From contig CM043955.1 of NCBI GenBank assembly GCA_014529385.2, positions 137,094,108 through 137,158,107 of the forward strand: a stretch of 64,000 bases of DNA, written 5' to 3'. Origin of the DNA: Adiantum capillus-veneris (taxonomy: Eukaryota > Streptophyta > Polypodiopsida > Polypodiales > Pteridaceae). Both the position numbers and the translations under genes were made by a program. Positions 52,608 through 63,562 of this stretch are shown here, in pieces. Under the pieces are notes generated by a model, which searched no databases, was not told the origin of the DNA, and was given only the letters and a program-made list of their open reading frames with translations. How positions within the stretch are numbered: position 1 is the first letter of the stretch; every line of letters starts with the position of its first letter.

Positions 52608-52975
52608 GCAAGAAGCAACCTACTGTGGCCACTTCGAGTTGTGAGGCTGAGTACAGGGCAGACTTCACAGCTACGGTTGAGTGTGTATGGCTCAGACGCC
52701 TGGCTGATTTGGGTGTTGGACAGGACACTGCCAACACTATCTACACTGACAGTCAGAGCGCATTGGTAGCTGCGAGGAACCCAGTTTTCATTGCTCGCAC
52801 AAAGCACATTGAGGTGCATTACCACTATGTCAGGGAGAGGCTCTCAGCAAGAGAGATCAGCTTGGATTATGTGCCAACACAGGACAACCTTGCAGATCTT
52901 TTCACAAAGGCATTGTCTCGTGAGAAGCTTGAAGCTTTCCGCAAAGCTTTGGGCTTACTCCCCTTTGTGGACTGA
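52321..52975 (+). CDS. copia-2 RNase H region
   Basis: In the frame of the ORF that begins at 52391, AVGCLIYLCNTRPDIQFAVS leads into FSDSDWACCFDTRVSTSGF, SSCEAEYRADFTATVECVW, then YTDSQSALVAARNPVFIART and DLFTKALSREKLEAF, ending at TGA 52975. The catalytic Asp, Glu and Asp residues are present. It lies in a different frame from the RT just upstream. Confidence 0.92.
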
Positions 52976-53050
52976 TCCTGTCCTCAAGGCATGGCACTTC
53001 CCTTTACTCATGTGCCAGCTCTCGTTCACCGCATCACTCTAGGGGGGATT

Positions 53051-53273
53051 TGTTACCATATACATGTGGTAGTGATGTGTGTGAACACACTAGGACCGTT
53101 GGGGCATTTTTTCCCTCTTTAGGAGGTTTTTCCCCCCGTGCATTGTATATACGTCCATCACTCTAGGGCTATCTATCTTTCCATTGCACACTAAGTAATA
53201 CACTCTCTATTGTGTGCCTTGAGCTTCCTTCGTCTTCTCCAAGCTGTGTGTGTTTCTCTGCAACCCTAATTCC

Positions 53274-53277
<4 letters not shown>
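53051..53277 (+). repeat. copia-2 3' LTR (227 bp)
   Basis: Preceded by the polypurine tract CTAGGGGGGATT (53039-53050). It ends TTCCAACA and is followed by AGAGAGAG of the interrupted microsatellite (53278-53314). Confidence 0.95.

Positions 53278-53314
<37 letters not shown>
53278..53314. repeat. Right part of the GA microsatellite split by copia-2
   Basis: (AG)n directly after the 3' LTR; the left part is 48524-48584. Confidence 0.95.
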
Positions 53315-53320
<6 letters not shown>

Positions 53321-53953
53321 CAATGTAATTTTTAAAAAAATAATTTTAAGATAGATTTAAAAAATTATTAAATATCACTAATAACTACTAAGATCAATAT
53401 AAAATGCTCTTAAATCTTCTAAACACAACTAAACACTTTGACTCTCATCTTTTCAATTTCTTGCTTATCTTTTCTACTCGACTATCATGTCATGCACTAT
53501 AGTCTTCCCTTGCAAACCTTGCAATAGCCATAGCACTTTGACTATCATTGAGAATGGTAGTTGATGTCTCTTTATACAAGTAAAGATCCTCCAATAACCT
53601 CCTTGACCATACACAATCTACTATCGTTGTAAAAGTTGCCTTATACTTAGCTTCATAGGTAGATGTTGCCATAGTGGGTTGCTTTTCGCTCAACCAAGCT
53701 ATACATGCACCTCGAAGAAAAAATGATTCCCACTAGTACAATGATTTATATCATAATCACATGACTAGTCTTAATCACTGTATCCAACAAGCTTCAATGT
53801 TTTTTTTCAGACATTATCTCGATCACCCCCCTTGGGAAGGAACAAGGCAAAGCTTGTAGTGCCTTTCAAATACCAAAATATTTGTTTCACTGCTTGCGAA
53901 CGCTTTGTACTTGGGCCGTGCATGAATCGATTGACGTGAGAGAGAAAAAAAGA

Positions 53954-54395
53954 GAAAATTACCAAAATACCCCTCTAATTTGAGGAAATTCCCAAAATAC
54001 CCTTGTATCAAGATTTTCTAATCTTCATTCATTTTTGACAATTGAGATCTGTTTTTGAATGCTCAGCATGTAATTTGTCACCAATTACCATCGCAAAAAA
54101 GGCAATTATGTCTAAAAATAATGAAGCAATTCATCTCCAAAGCCTACATAACCAACTCAAATTGTAGTTTTAGCATCTTGTACGATAGACAATCACTCTT
54201 CTTGTGAAGTCCTACAAAAAAATTTATTTTTTGAGAAATTTACTCTCACAACCAGGGGTATTTTGGGAATTTTAGAAAATTTGAAGGGCATTTTGAGAAT
54301 TTAAGACAAAATATTGGGGGTATTTTGGAAAGTTTTGAAATTTGAGGGGTATTTTGGGAACTTCCTCAAATTAGAGGGGTATTTTGGTAATTTTC
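53954..54395. mobile_element. MITE with about 50-bp terminal inverted repeats
   Basis: The left end GAAAATTACCAAAATACCCC through CTAATTTGAGGAAATTCCC is the reverse complement of the right end (54346-54395) with one or two mismatches. GGGGTATTTTGG-type motifs recur about four times in the right half. A-rich flanks (AAAAAAAG-like on both sides) may hide the target duplication, so the superfamily is open (hAT or Mutator-like are possible). It lies inside the inverted copia fragment. Confidence 0.8.
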
Positions 54396-54510
54396 CCCAA
54401 AAAAAAAGTCGTGTGTTACTTGCAAGCCATATGAAGCAACAAACCGCTACATCGTACTTAGACTTGTGAAAAAGATCGCTTGCATTATACATACTCAAAT
54501 GTAATCCAAG

Positions 54511-54600
54511 GTGTCCTTTCCCATGAATAATGGCTCCCAGCACTGGCTCCCGGCTCCCGCCGGTCGCCAATTGGTTGCCATTATTCATGGGAAAGGACAC
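54511..54600. repeat. 90-bp hairpin with perfect 24-bp arms
   Basis: GTGTCCTTTCCCATGAATAA plus TGGC (54511-54534) is the exact reverse complement of 54577-54600. The loop of 42 bp has repeated GGCTCCC. It interrupts copia coding text on the minus strand, so it is an insertion, probably a very short foldback element. Confidence 0.85.
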
Positions 54601-55143
54601 TAAGAGTCCTTTCCCTACACCTTCTTCAGTCCGTATAAACTCTATACCCATATATTAGTGTAGCAGACCGAAGTCATATATCTCAAAAGTCTCACGCAAC
54701 TCGTAGCCCATCTCTTGTGACCAACAAATCATCTACATACAAGGTCACGATTGTCATAAATCCATCCAAATGTTGTACACAAAGCGTGCTTTTAGTTGGA
54801 ATGTTTTATATAAAAAAAAAGTTGGAATGTTCTTGAAGCCTTTTCTAATCAAGTACGCATGAATTAAACCACAAAACCACTTGGCTTACTTTCATAAACT
54901 TATTCTTGCAAGTACCGTTTAGAAAAGCAGTTTTTATGTCTAGTTATGAACCTTCCAACCAAAATAAGCTGTTGTAGAAACAACAGTTCTCACAATGAAT
55001 GCACAAGAAGTAGGCGCAATGGTTTCCTCATAATCCATGACTTGTTGCTATGCATCGCCTTTAGCCACAAGTCTTGCCTTATACCTATCAACTGTACTAT
55101 CTAGCTTTCTCTTGATCTTAAACATCTACTTAGTTCCTATTGT

Positions 55144-57770
55144 AGGCTCCGAGGAGAAGATTTGGTGATACTCCTTCTCGACTTTGAGAAGGCCTACGAC
55201 AAAGTTGACTGCGACTTCTTGGAGGGCACTTCATGCAGGATGGGTTTCACATATGCTTGGATCAGAGGTGTATCAACTCTCTACAGGCGTGCACGCAGTC
55301 AGGTGCTCTTGGCAGGGGGCCGAGGGGAGTGCTTCTTACTCACGTGTTCGGTCAAGCAGGGTTGCCCTCTTGTCCCCTTCCTTTTCATGTTCTATGTTGA
55401 GGCGATGAGCAGATTCTTGACTTCTCAGCAGGTTGGCCTGCATGGTCTTCAACTCCCTATTAGGGCAAATGAGCTTCTTGATGTTGAGTTTGCCGACAAC
55501 TCAGCCTTGTACTTGAAGGGCCAAGGGAAAAATTTACACAGGTGTCAGCGGGCTCTTGAGATGTTCTGTTGGGCGTCAGGTGCACTGATCAACTGGAGGA
55601 AGACAGTCACTTTCTAGGTTGGCAGTGCTCCCACGCTTGAGTGGTCGCCAGATGAGGAATTCAAATGGATTCCCCCAAGGACTGCAGTTTGCTACTTGGG
55701 CTGTCAAGTTGGCCTGGGCTTGTCTCCTAAGCAACAGACTACTCCTCTCCTCTTGTCCATGAGGAGGAAGTTGCTTCACTGGAGTTCGGCACGACTCTCT
55801 TTGGCAGGCAGAGTTGTAGTGGCTCCTATATCAGCCACTTAGAGAGGTTGATCAGGAATTTTCTTTGGTCAAGGAGTGACACTCAGTCAGCCCTATCCAA
55901 AGTGGCATGGCGGGTCATCACTCTACCGTGTTCTCAGGGGGGGTTCGGGATTATGAACCCAGCAGAGCAGAGTGGAGCCCTTCTTGGGAAGTTTGTTGTC
56001 AGAGGAGTGCTTCCAAGGGAGGAGCCCTGTCCAAGGAGTTGTTGCTTTAGCGGCTGAGAGTTCGAGTGCCTCATGCAGGAGGCCCTTGGAGTCCGTCCAT
56101 CAGTTGGATCTTTACAGAGATGCGCAGAGTTGGTCTGAGTAGGAGGTTGGAGGATCAATTTGTTTACGAGCCTGCTTCGTTCTTGGGAGCAGTTGTGGAC
56201 TGGCCTGGAGCAGCACCAACCCACGTGCACGGAGGAGCGCTTGAGACAGCCCGTTTTTTTAGAACCCCATGGTCAACACTCACAGAGGCCACTTGGTTGG
56301 TAGTAGGCCTCATGTTTCTTGGGGTCCCATGATGGTGGGTCCATCACGCACTCTAGGCGATTGGCTTCAATTTTCACGTTTGCTAGAGGAGGTACATAGC
56401 ATCCAGCTACATGGCATGAGAGGGGTGCAGAGCATGTGCCAGGACATCACAGAGGCCTTACCAGCTGAGTGACTCACTCCTCTAGAGACAACACCTCCTA
56501 GATGGATTGGGGCCTTCACGCGACTGGAGGTCCTCATTGCAGTTTGCGCTTGCTCAGAGTCCGTACCCTCCATGTTCTTCAAGATCCAGAGCGAGGGTCG
56601 ACTACACAGGATCTCAGTAGACGCTCCACAGGTTGCAGAGTGTTGTTTTCAGAGGATACGAGTAGTGAACATCTGTGGGAGGACTTGTGTCATAAATCCT
56701 CACCTAGCAGCTCTTGAGATAGCCACTGGAGGCTTTGGGCTTGGGAGAGCTTCCCTCTGGCACGAGTGCAGTGGGACCCTGGAGAGTGGTTTTGGAGAGA
56801 CCCCTTCTCTTCAGCCGACCACCCTGGGATCCCTTTCTTTTAGTACACTTTTCGAATGGGCGTCACATACTGGCAGCATGGAGAGAGGCTCGTTCTGTTG
56901 CAGCACTTCATTGGTAGGAGGAGGGCCTTACAACTGAGTTCTTATCAGGTTTTGGACGCGGTTGTGGGACTTCAGACACCCGAGGTGAGTCACTTTGTTC
57001 CAGTGGCTAGTTGCACACATAGCTATATCAGTTGGGATTTGGCTAGTGCACAGTGGCTTTTCGGCAGCCTGTGTAGCCTGTGGTCATCCTTTGGAGATTC
57101 AGCGACACTGTCTGTGGGACTGCCCCATGGCACAGTAGGTTTGGCTTCGGGTTCTTCGGCTGATGCCGACTCTTTTCACATCCCGGCAGTACACTTGGAG
57201 TGTTGCAGCTTAGACCACACTTATGGGCCTGCGCTCCAGTTTGAGTTAGCTTCCACTAGCAGGATGATAGTGATCTAGGGGGTTCGACCTACACTTCAGC
57301 TTGCCACAGGGCTTACCCCCTAGGAGTGGCACAGTGAGAGAGAGGTGTGTTAGGAGCTCATCTGTAGCCTGATACTCTGGTTCATTTGGCGAGCCCGCTG
57401 CTTTCGCATCTTCGAGGCTCACCTTGTCCCCCCGGCAGAGACTATTCGTGATTTTTGGTTGGAGCTGATTCACACTCTTAGGGCTAGTTCGAGAGACTCC
57501 AAGGCAGCTCCGACCGCATGCGGGAGCGCAAAGAGGCTTTCTTGCGACTTTGGTGTCCATGGCCTTTTTTTCACAATGGTCCAGAGGACACCTAGATGGC
57601 ACTACCGTCCACCTCTGTGGTTTTTTCCTCCTCCCATCTCCAGATCTAGCCCATTGTACATATTCTGGTTTTTCATTGGGATAGTCTCCCCGTGTTGTTG
57701 TAGCCCTCTTTAGCAGAGGTGGTTGTAGCTCTATGGGCAGTTTTATTAACTAATGTAAGGATCTCTTTCT
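55144..57770 (+). pseudogene. LINE-2: decayed L1-type reverse transcriptase fragment, 5'-truncated
   Basis: It starts inside RT: ILLLDFEKAYDKVDCDFL, then SVKQGCPLVPFLFMFY, then LLDVEFADNSALYLKG. The FADD-type catalytic motif has Asn in place of the second Asp (AAC at 55498), so RT activity should be lost. From 55617 the text continues in several frames with stops: TAVCYLGCQVGLGLSP, FLWSRSDTQSALSKVAW and CSQGGFGIMNPAEQSGALL, the usual C-terminal blocks of plant LINEs. Weak coding continues to about 57600. No endonuclease is present. The 3' end runs into a GA microsatellite. It is a different family from LINE-1. Confidence 0.85.
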
Positions 57771-57778
57771 TGAAAGGG

Positions 57779-57780
<2 letters not shown>

Positions 57781-57834
<54 letters not shown>
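57781..57834. repeat. (GA)n microsatellite
   Basis: Uninterrupted GA units directly after the LINE-2 3' end, preceded by a G run. Confidence 0.97.
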
Positions 57835-57837
<3 letters not shown>

Positions 57838-58179
57838 GGAACGTGTAGAAGTATTCATGACTGGAGTGTCATTGGACGACATGTAACCTTATGCAACTTC
57901 CAAAGTCTTTGCATGAGTGCAAAAGCTGCTACCATTTGTCTCTTTCATACAATGAAGACTGCGAGAGCGAGCTTGGCCATTTTTGGGCAATGGGCTCCAT
58001 CTATTCTTCTTTTTACATCTATTCTTCTTTTTAGGCTGGGTTCAGACAAGGCGGCAAACCCTCGTCACTATATGGCACGGCTCTGGGTCAGAGGGGATCT
58101 AGGGCCCAAATTTAGGGGCGTGAGGCAGCTTTAATCTCGGCCGTCGGATCACGCAGTGAACTGGGGGTGAACTAGGGGT

Positions 58180-58445
58180 GAACTCGGGGCAAAAATGGCA
58201 CTCCAAGTTCACTCCTAGTTCACCCTTAGTTCACCCGCATCGCGGGGTGTGGGTCGAACCTGGGACGTCTTAGTTGCCACACACATGCCCTACCACCATG
58301 CTAGCGCGCGCGTCGCTGTCCATGTTGGCATGGCACATGATCATACCCTAGTTTAAACGCCCCTAGTTCACCCCCAATTCACCCACCCCTAGCTTACCCG
58401 CCCCTAGTTCACCCTCAATTCACCCCTAGTTCACCCACCCCTAGT
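58180..58445. repeat. CTAGTTCACCC simple-repeat array inside the inner element
   Basis: Units like CCTAGTTCACCC and CAATTCACCC recur at about 58210-58236 and 58365-58447 and in reverse complement at about 58155-58190. They flank the tRNA-like segment. Confidence 0.75.
58245..58306 (-). other. tRNA-like (SINE head) segment
   Basis: On the minus strand TAGCATGGTGG (58303-58293) resembles a pol III A box and GGTTCGACCC (58260-58251) is a near-perfect B box, with normal spacing of about 32 bp. No full cloverleaf was found, so this is a tRNA-derived SINE head or a pseudo-tRNA and not a functional tRNA gene. Confidence 0.5.
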
Positions 58446-58789
58446 TCACTTTGTGATCCGGCGGCGGAGATTAAAGCCGCCTAGGGCCCCAAATTTGGGC
58501 CCTAGATCCCCTCTGACCCAGAGCCGTGCCATATAGTGACGAGGGCGGCAAACCTCTTCACACAGGAGCATCAAAATCACATGGCTGGCACTGGTTGGTC
58601 GCAACTGTGGTTTCTCTTCCGCCGGGCCCGCCACACTTCTTCCGACCCCCCCCCCCCCCCCCTCGGAATACCTGCACGCCTCTCTCAAGCTCTCCTCTTC
58701 TTCCTCCAGCGTCGTTCAGACTAGGAGGCGGCAAACCTGAAGGTTGCTTGAGTTCCACCGCTCTGGTCTGAACCCAACGTTATTACATG

Positions 58790-59065
58790 TAAGAGGCCAA
58801 GGTGTGCGACCCTCACTTAGGGGAAAAAAATTTGCCCTCTTGAGAGAAATTTGTTTTGCCTTGATTGAGGCTATGGCACCATGCTTTCGTTTAAGGGAAA
58901 AAAATACTCGCATGAGAAATTTGTTTTTGTTTTAAGGGTAGCCTCTCTTAAGGTGATTTTTTTTTGTTCTCCATACGTGAGGCCATGGCATGAAGGTCTT
59001 AGTTGAAGGCAAAAAAAATTCTCACGAGAGAGAATATTTTTTGCCTTAAGGCCATGGCACCATGC
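58790..59065 (+). repeat. Degenerate tandem repeat, three to four units
   Basis: Units share GAGGC(C/T)ATGGCA, then AAGG(C/G)AAAAAAA, then CTCRYGAGAGA and AATTTG or AATATT. They start near 58792, 58867, 58978 and 59045. They contain A/T runs and no coding. Confidence 0.6.
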
Positions 59066-59078
59066 ACAAGACAGAAGT

Positions 59079-59255
59079 TTTGGACAAATTCTCACAATAT
59101 TTCCAACATTGTGACTTACCTCAACATCATGAGCTTCTGTGAGGGAGGTGCCGCAAACCTAGGTAGGTATGATTGGAGGCAGGGGACCATTGGCCCGGTG
59201 GAGGGGCCTATCCGACGCCTCTTGAGCAAAAGCTCATGATGTTATGGATTGTATG
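59079..59255. repeat. Foldback repeat, copy 1 (looser)
   Basis: ATTCTCACAAT, ACATTGTGACTTACCTCAAC and ATCATGAGCTTCTGTGAGGG lie on the left, CAAAAGCTCATGATGTTATG on the right, inverted around about 60 bp of loop. The left part matches 60470-60550. This is a diverged relative of the palindrome at 60511. Confidence 0.75.
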
Positions 59256-60460
59256 ATATTACTTTCAGGTAAGGAAATATTAGGACGCTAACATGCAATG
59301 AAAGGAGCATGAAGTCTTGTTTCCATACAACCATTGGTAACATGTGAAACCAAAATGATGATATAATGGCCATGAAGTATCTCAAGTTGGTCTTCATGCA
59401 ATCCTCTTCTTAAATATCACTCATGTCAAAAGACTAGCGAGTTTGCAACATGGAATGAGTTGATAAGCACTCATTCTAATAGATTTTACTCGAATTTTTT
59501 TTCTCTCATAGAATCTTGCTCGACGTTAGGAAATGTTGGGGTTCAATATTGAATTTGAGTTAGTTGCGGCGCCTTCAATATGGAAAGCTACTCCCATATT
59601 GTAATCCCTCTCAATGCCTTTTGGTTGACCTCCACAATGTTATAACTAGCTTTACCCTCTCATGGACGTTCACCATTTTTCCATTAGGGGACATACGAAG
59701 GCTATACCCTCATCAATGTTTATGATGACCAAGTGCTTTAGCATGAAGGGACTTACATTGACAATGATGATGTAAACTATAATAACTTGCTCTAGTTGGA
59801 TTTTTTTTAAAAAAAATATTGCAACACTCACAATTTGTGAGTGGTTTGTATTAAGCACAACATAAAATTTACAAACCAACCTCAAGCTCAGACCGAGCCT
59901 TGAGGTGCTAAAGATTACAAGATGGATGTCTACCACCGCTCACCGAGGATAATCATACCCGATGAATATAGTTCTAAGCCAAAGAAGCCAGAGAAGAGGC
60001 TCTAGTTGGAAATCTTCCCACAACTATTGCAACAAAAGGTCCTTTATGCATTCATCATAAATATATAAAACCTTGCTCTATTGAAAAGCTTCCCGTAGCA
60101 TTGCATAAATGCACAAGAGCCATTGCATCAAAGAGCTCTCTCATGCATTCAAGCTAGACAATCATAAAAATAATGACCCTTCATCTTTTTTATAAGAAGG
60201 TGAACTACATTTCTACTAATACCTTAGATAGTTTTAACATTGGGGGTTTCATGCACAAGTATTGTATGCCTACCCGTTTATGACACAATGGTGGTAGATG
60301 CCTACTAATGCATGCCATGAGGTATTCACTCAGTAGCAAGTCACACACCAACCACATGGTCTCCTACAGAAGGTAAATTCTCTTTCTCGCAAGTGAACCA
60401 TCCTTGATCTTATGTGTAGGTGGCCTACAAAAGCCCAAATACTTTTTTCTTCTCTACACA
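59256..60460. other. AT-rich non-coding stretch
   Basis: No coding sequence was recognised and no repeats apart from short A/T runs. Open frames are short and lack motifs. Confidence 0.55.
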
Positions 60461-60510
60461 AGAAGCTTTGGAAAGATTCTCACAATAATTCTCACATTGT
60501 GACTTACCTC

Positions 60511-60590
60511 AACATCATGAGCTTTTGCGAGGGAGGCACCGCATACCTAGCTAGGTATGTGGTGCCTCCCTCACAAAAGCTCATGATGTT
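60511..60590. repeat. 80-bp near-perfect palindrome
   Basis: The two 40-base halves (60511-60550 and 60551-60590) are inverted copies with only two mismatches and no spacer, centred on CCTAGCTAGG. A transcript of either strand would fold into a long hairpin. About 40 bp to its left also match the left flank of the copy at 59079, so the palindrome is part of a larger repeat. Confidence 0.92.
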
Positions 60591-61495
60591 ATGCACTGTA
60601 AGAAAAACACTGAAAAAGACTCAATTTTCTTACATGAGAAAAATTCTAAATCTTCTTGTGCTAATGGAGCAGTTGGACAAATTGAGCACAAATTATACCA
60701 TGGTCTCATTCAAGAAATGTTTTCTAAACATGCATTGATTGTTGACCACATACATAGAATTATCTCTGAGAAACTAGTTATTTACCAAAATGCAACAATG
60801 TGTGTATTTTTGGGGGTGGGGGATATGGAAGGCAGTTTTGATCTCAAAACAAAGAAATTGTTGCAAAAAAACTGCTAATGACTGCTGTAGAATAAGGGCC
60901 TCCTCCCTCTATCAAAGAGAAAGCAAGGACAACAAGACTTCTTTGAATAAGATGCTCACTCTCCACAACAATTTGTGGAGACATTTGCCAAGCCTACATG
61001 AGAATTGCAATGTAGATAAGTACTTAAAAATGAGCCTTGAACAAATTGTGGTTAACATAATACATAGCCAATTGGATGCTTTGATAAGGTAGAGCTTTGA
61101 AACACATTAGAGAACCCATTTCTTGAGTAAAACTCGTGGTCACTGCCCACTCTTTACAGTGTCAAATGTGTATAACACAAATAAGAAGAATCATTATCAC
61201 ATCCATGTTCTCCTAGTGCAAAACCTTGGATAGCCAATCACTATCGTTAGACACATTAAAGTCATACGGTGTAAACAGTTTTGACCTTGAGAAATTGTTC
61301 TGCACCCGATTCATCTGGCGCGAAGGTATAAATGATCAATCAGTGAAGATAGGGAAAGGGAGATACATCATGCATCCAAAGAACACAACATTGATGTACA
61401 TTTTACAAGAACTAGAAAGACTAGATTCAGTGTTTGGCGCATTGAAAGAATCAGGCATGCATGCTTTTTCGATTTGTGTTGATATAAGAAATTGA
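60591..61495 (+). pseudogene. Unrecognised coding-like region
   Basis: Three plus-strand segments read like protein: 60591-60878 (NGAVGQIEHKLYHGLIQEMF, ALIVDHIHRIISEKL), 60880-61092 in another frame (KMLTLHNNLWRHLPSLHENC, YLKMSLEQIVVNIIHSQL) and 61226-61495 (LSLDTLKSYGVNSFDLEKLF, MYILQELERLDSVFGALKES). Composition is balanced and two segments begin at non-ATG codons. No family is recognised. It may be the remains of one gene with shifts, or exons. Confidence 0.35.
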
Positions 61496-62586
61496 TAACC
61501 TGGGGGACTCACTAGTAATGACAAGGGCACGTCACCTGTGTGCATCAAATGCCCCTTCTTAACCCCTATACATGGGACCTTTCTTTGTAAAATACACCTT
61601 TTTTACCGTTGTACAACCCCCATCCCTTACACTAAGCGTTACCATACGGTAACCATAGGTGGATCCCCCGGAATTGATATAAGGAAAGAAATTGCAAGGC
61701 AATAGCAAAAAGTAGGATCCAAGGGTGAGATCATACATTTTGTGAAGGGGGCCACCTCCAGAGAGAGATCGTGGATAGGCTGAAATTGTAACAATTTTGA
61801 ACCCTGTTCAGCTCCCACTGTTATTGTCTTTATGATCCTTCTTCATTAAATAATTATTGCACTATGATCCAGTTGCATTGAGTTACACTGTTTGTCTTCG
61901 AGAGAGTCACGCATCTGCGGACTTTCTTTGCTTCTCTCAACTATTCCTTTGACAATTTGATATCTACTTGCCCACTGCATGCGTTTCTTATGGCCCCCTC
62001 AAAATCAGAAACCATGTCCGTTTCTACAGAAAGTGTCAGATGTGTACCACCATTTCCTGCTAAATCATACTCTTCTTGCAATTTCTCGACTTGATAAACA
62101 TGCATCTGGCAGAACAGTCCAACAAAAATATGTCAGACGCAAAGCTCAACTTCCATCTTCTGCTATAATACTTTTGCACGTTGATTAGATTCTTTTGATA
62201 ATATTTCTTTCGACTTTGATTGAAATTTGTGGAAAGCACATTCCATAAAGTTTACCTTGAAGAGGGAAAACTCATCGCTGTAACAAACTAGGCAAGGCTT
62301 AGAGCTACATGGGCAATGAAGCGAAAGCTTGTGTTTGATACATACTGGAGTTCTTTAAAAAAATTCATTTATTAGCAAGATGCCCAAACAATCCCAAAGG
62401 CTCATCGGTCCTGCCTAAGGCCAAGCAGCGACGCCGTGCGGCAGAGACGAAGGAGGCTGAGCCTCTGTTCCCGTGAGCTCTGCTGAGGCAGCCTCATCTA
62501 AGCTACATGAGTAAGACCCAGCCCTTACGAGAGAGGATTCTCTCCTCTGCAGAGGTTGCACATCTCTATGACAGCGGGGCCCCGCA
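61496..62586. other. Non-coding stretch
   Basis: Nothing recognised. A frame at 61979-62188 is short and without motifs. From about 62420 the sequence becomes GC-richer and repetitive before the G run. Confidence 0.5.
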
Positions 62587-62692
62587 GGGGGGGGGGGGGG
62601 GGGGGGGGGGGGGAGAGAGAGAGAGAGATCGAGAGAGAGCGGAGCAGCCTCTGCATCAATAGCTGAGAGAGAGAAAGACGCCCTGTAAACAT

Positions 62693-62724
<32 letters not shown>

Positions 62725-62725
62725 T
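62587..62725. repeat. G run with GA and GT tracts
   Basis: G run at 62587-62613, GA at 62613-62640 with interruptions, GT at about 62694-62709, GA at about 62710-62725. Confidence 0.92.
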
Positions 62726-62799
62726 TAAAAGTTAAAGTGACCAGAGTTGAAGTTATAAGTTGGAACAACTTATAGGGTCCCGTCCGATGGGGCCCTAGG

Positions 62800-63355
<556 letters not shown>

Positions 63356-63358
63356 GAG

Positions 63359-63371
63359 TGGTATCAGAGCT
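63359..63371 (+). other. LTR-retrotransposon primer-binding site, initiator-Met type
   Basis: TGGTATCAGAGCT matches the site complementary to the 3' end of initiator-Met tRNA used by many plant copia and gypsy elements. Its context TTAGAG before and CAGAAAG after is usual for an element leader. Confidence 0.75.
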
Positions 63372-63562
63372 CAGAAAGATTCTTCTTCTACAGAGGATCC
63401 GATCCTTTTTGCAGCACACGCAGGTTTTTGTGAAAGAATATTCGTGTCCCGACCTCGGACTTAATAGCCACTCCCACCCTTCGCACATTGCACATCGGGC
63501 GCTCTCCCGTCGTCATTGCTTTGTCTTACAGGGCATAAGCCATAAATAACCCCAGATTGCAC

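Larger units (their letters stand above)
48585..53277 (+). mobile_element. copia-2: Ty1/copia element with both LTRs, internally deleted
   Basis: 227-bp LTRs at 48585-48811 and 53051-53277, a primer-binding site, gag-protease, a deletion through the start of integrase, the rest of integrase, reverse transcriptase, RNase H and a polypurine tract. AGAGA flanks both ends (48580-48584 and 53278-53282), consistent with a 5-bp target duplication in a GA microsatellite. The LTRs differ at about eight positions. Confidence 0.95.
53490..55143 (-). pseudogene. Inverted decayed Ty1/copia RT-RNase H fragment
   Basis: Read on the minus strand from 55143, pieces of copia pol appear in order: YKARLVAKG (near 55085), DIKTAFLNG (near 54930), LYVDDLLVTRDG (near 54745, both Asp kept), YDVAVCCFIWLAS (near 54440), RFMHGPSTKRSQAVKQIFWY (near 53900), then SEKQPTMATSTYEAKYKA and ILNDSQSAMAIA (53500-53690). 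Stops and shifts are frequent. Two insertions break it: a MITE at 53954-54395 and a hairpin at 54511-54600. It is unlike copia-1 and copia-2 in sequence, so it is an older family. It joins LINE-2 at about 55144. Confidence 0.88.
58061..58543. mobile_element. Inner Mutator-like MITE with about 100-bp inverted arms
   Basis: The left arm (from CTCGTCACTATATGGCACGG, about 58061-58160) and right arm (to CCGTGCCATATAGTGACGAG, about 58444-58543) are inverted copies with few mismatches. GGCGGCAAACC occurs directly before (58050-58060) and after (58544-58554), an 11-bp duplication. Long arms and a 9-11 bp duplication are typical of Mutator-like elements. No transposase is present. Confidence 0.85.
58034..58779. 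mobile_element. Outer inverted-repeat element, Tourist-like (746 bp with insert)
   Basis: The left end GGCTGGGTTCAGACAAGGCGG pairs with the right end (58758-58779), whose reverse complement begins CGTTGGGTTCAGACCAGAGCGG; the 11-base core TGGGTTCAGAC is exact. TTA stands on both sides (58031-58033 and 58780-58782), the duplication expected of PIF/Harbinger (Tourist) elements. The outermost bases do not pair perfectly. The interior contains a complete second element (58061-58543), so the original unit was about 250 bp. Confidence 0.65.

Noticed and set aside
58245-58306. A tRNA gene
   Set aside because: The A and B boxes are present but no acceptor stem or anticodon arm could be drawn, and it lies inside a repeat element; kept as a SINE-like segment only.
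58050-58554. A CRISPR-like array from the repeated CTAGTTCACCC units
   Set aside because: Units are short, irregular and partly adjacent, spacers are not unique, and the surroundings are eukaryotic mobile elements.
61638-61653. Short near-palindrome GTTACCATACGGTAAC
   Set aside because: It is 16 bp with mismatches at the centre and is isolated; expected by chance at this scale.
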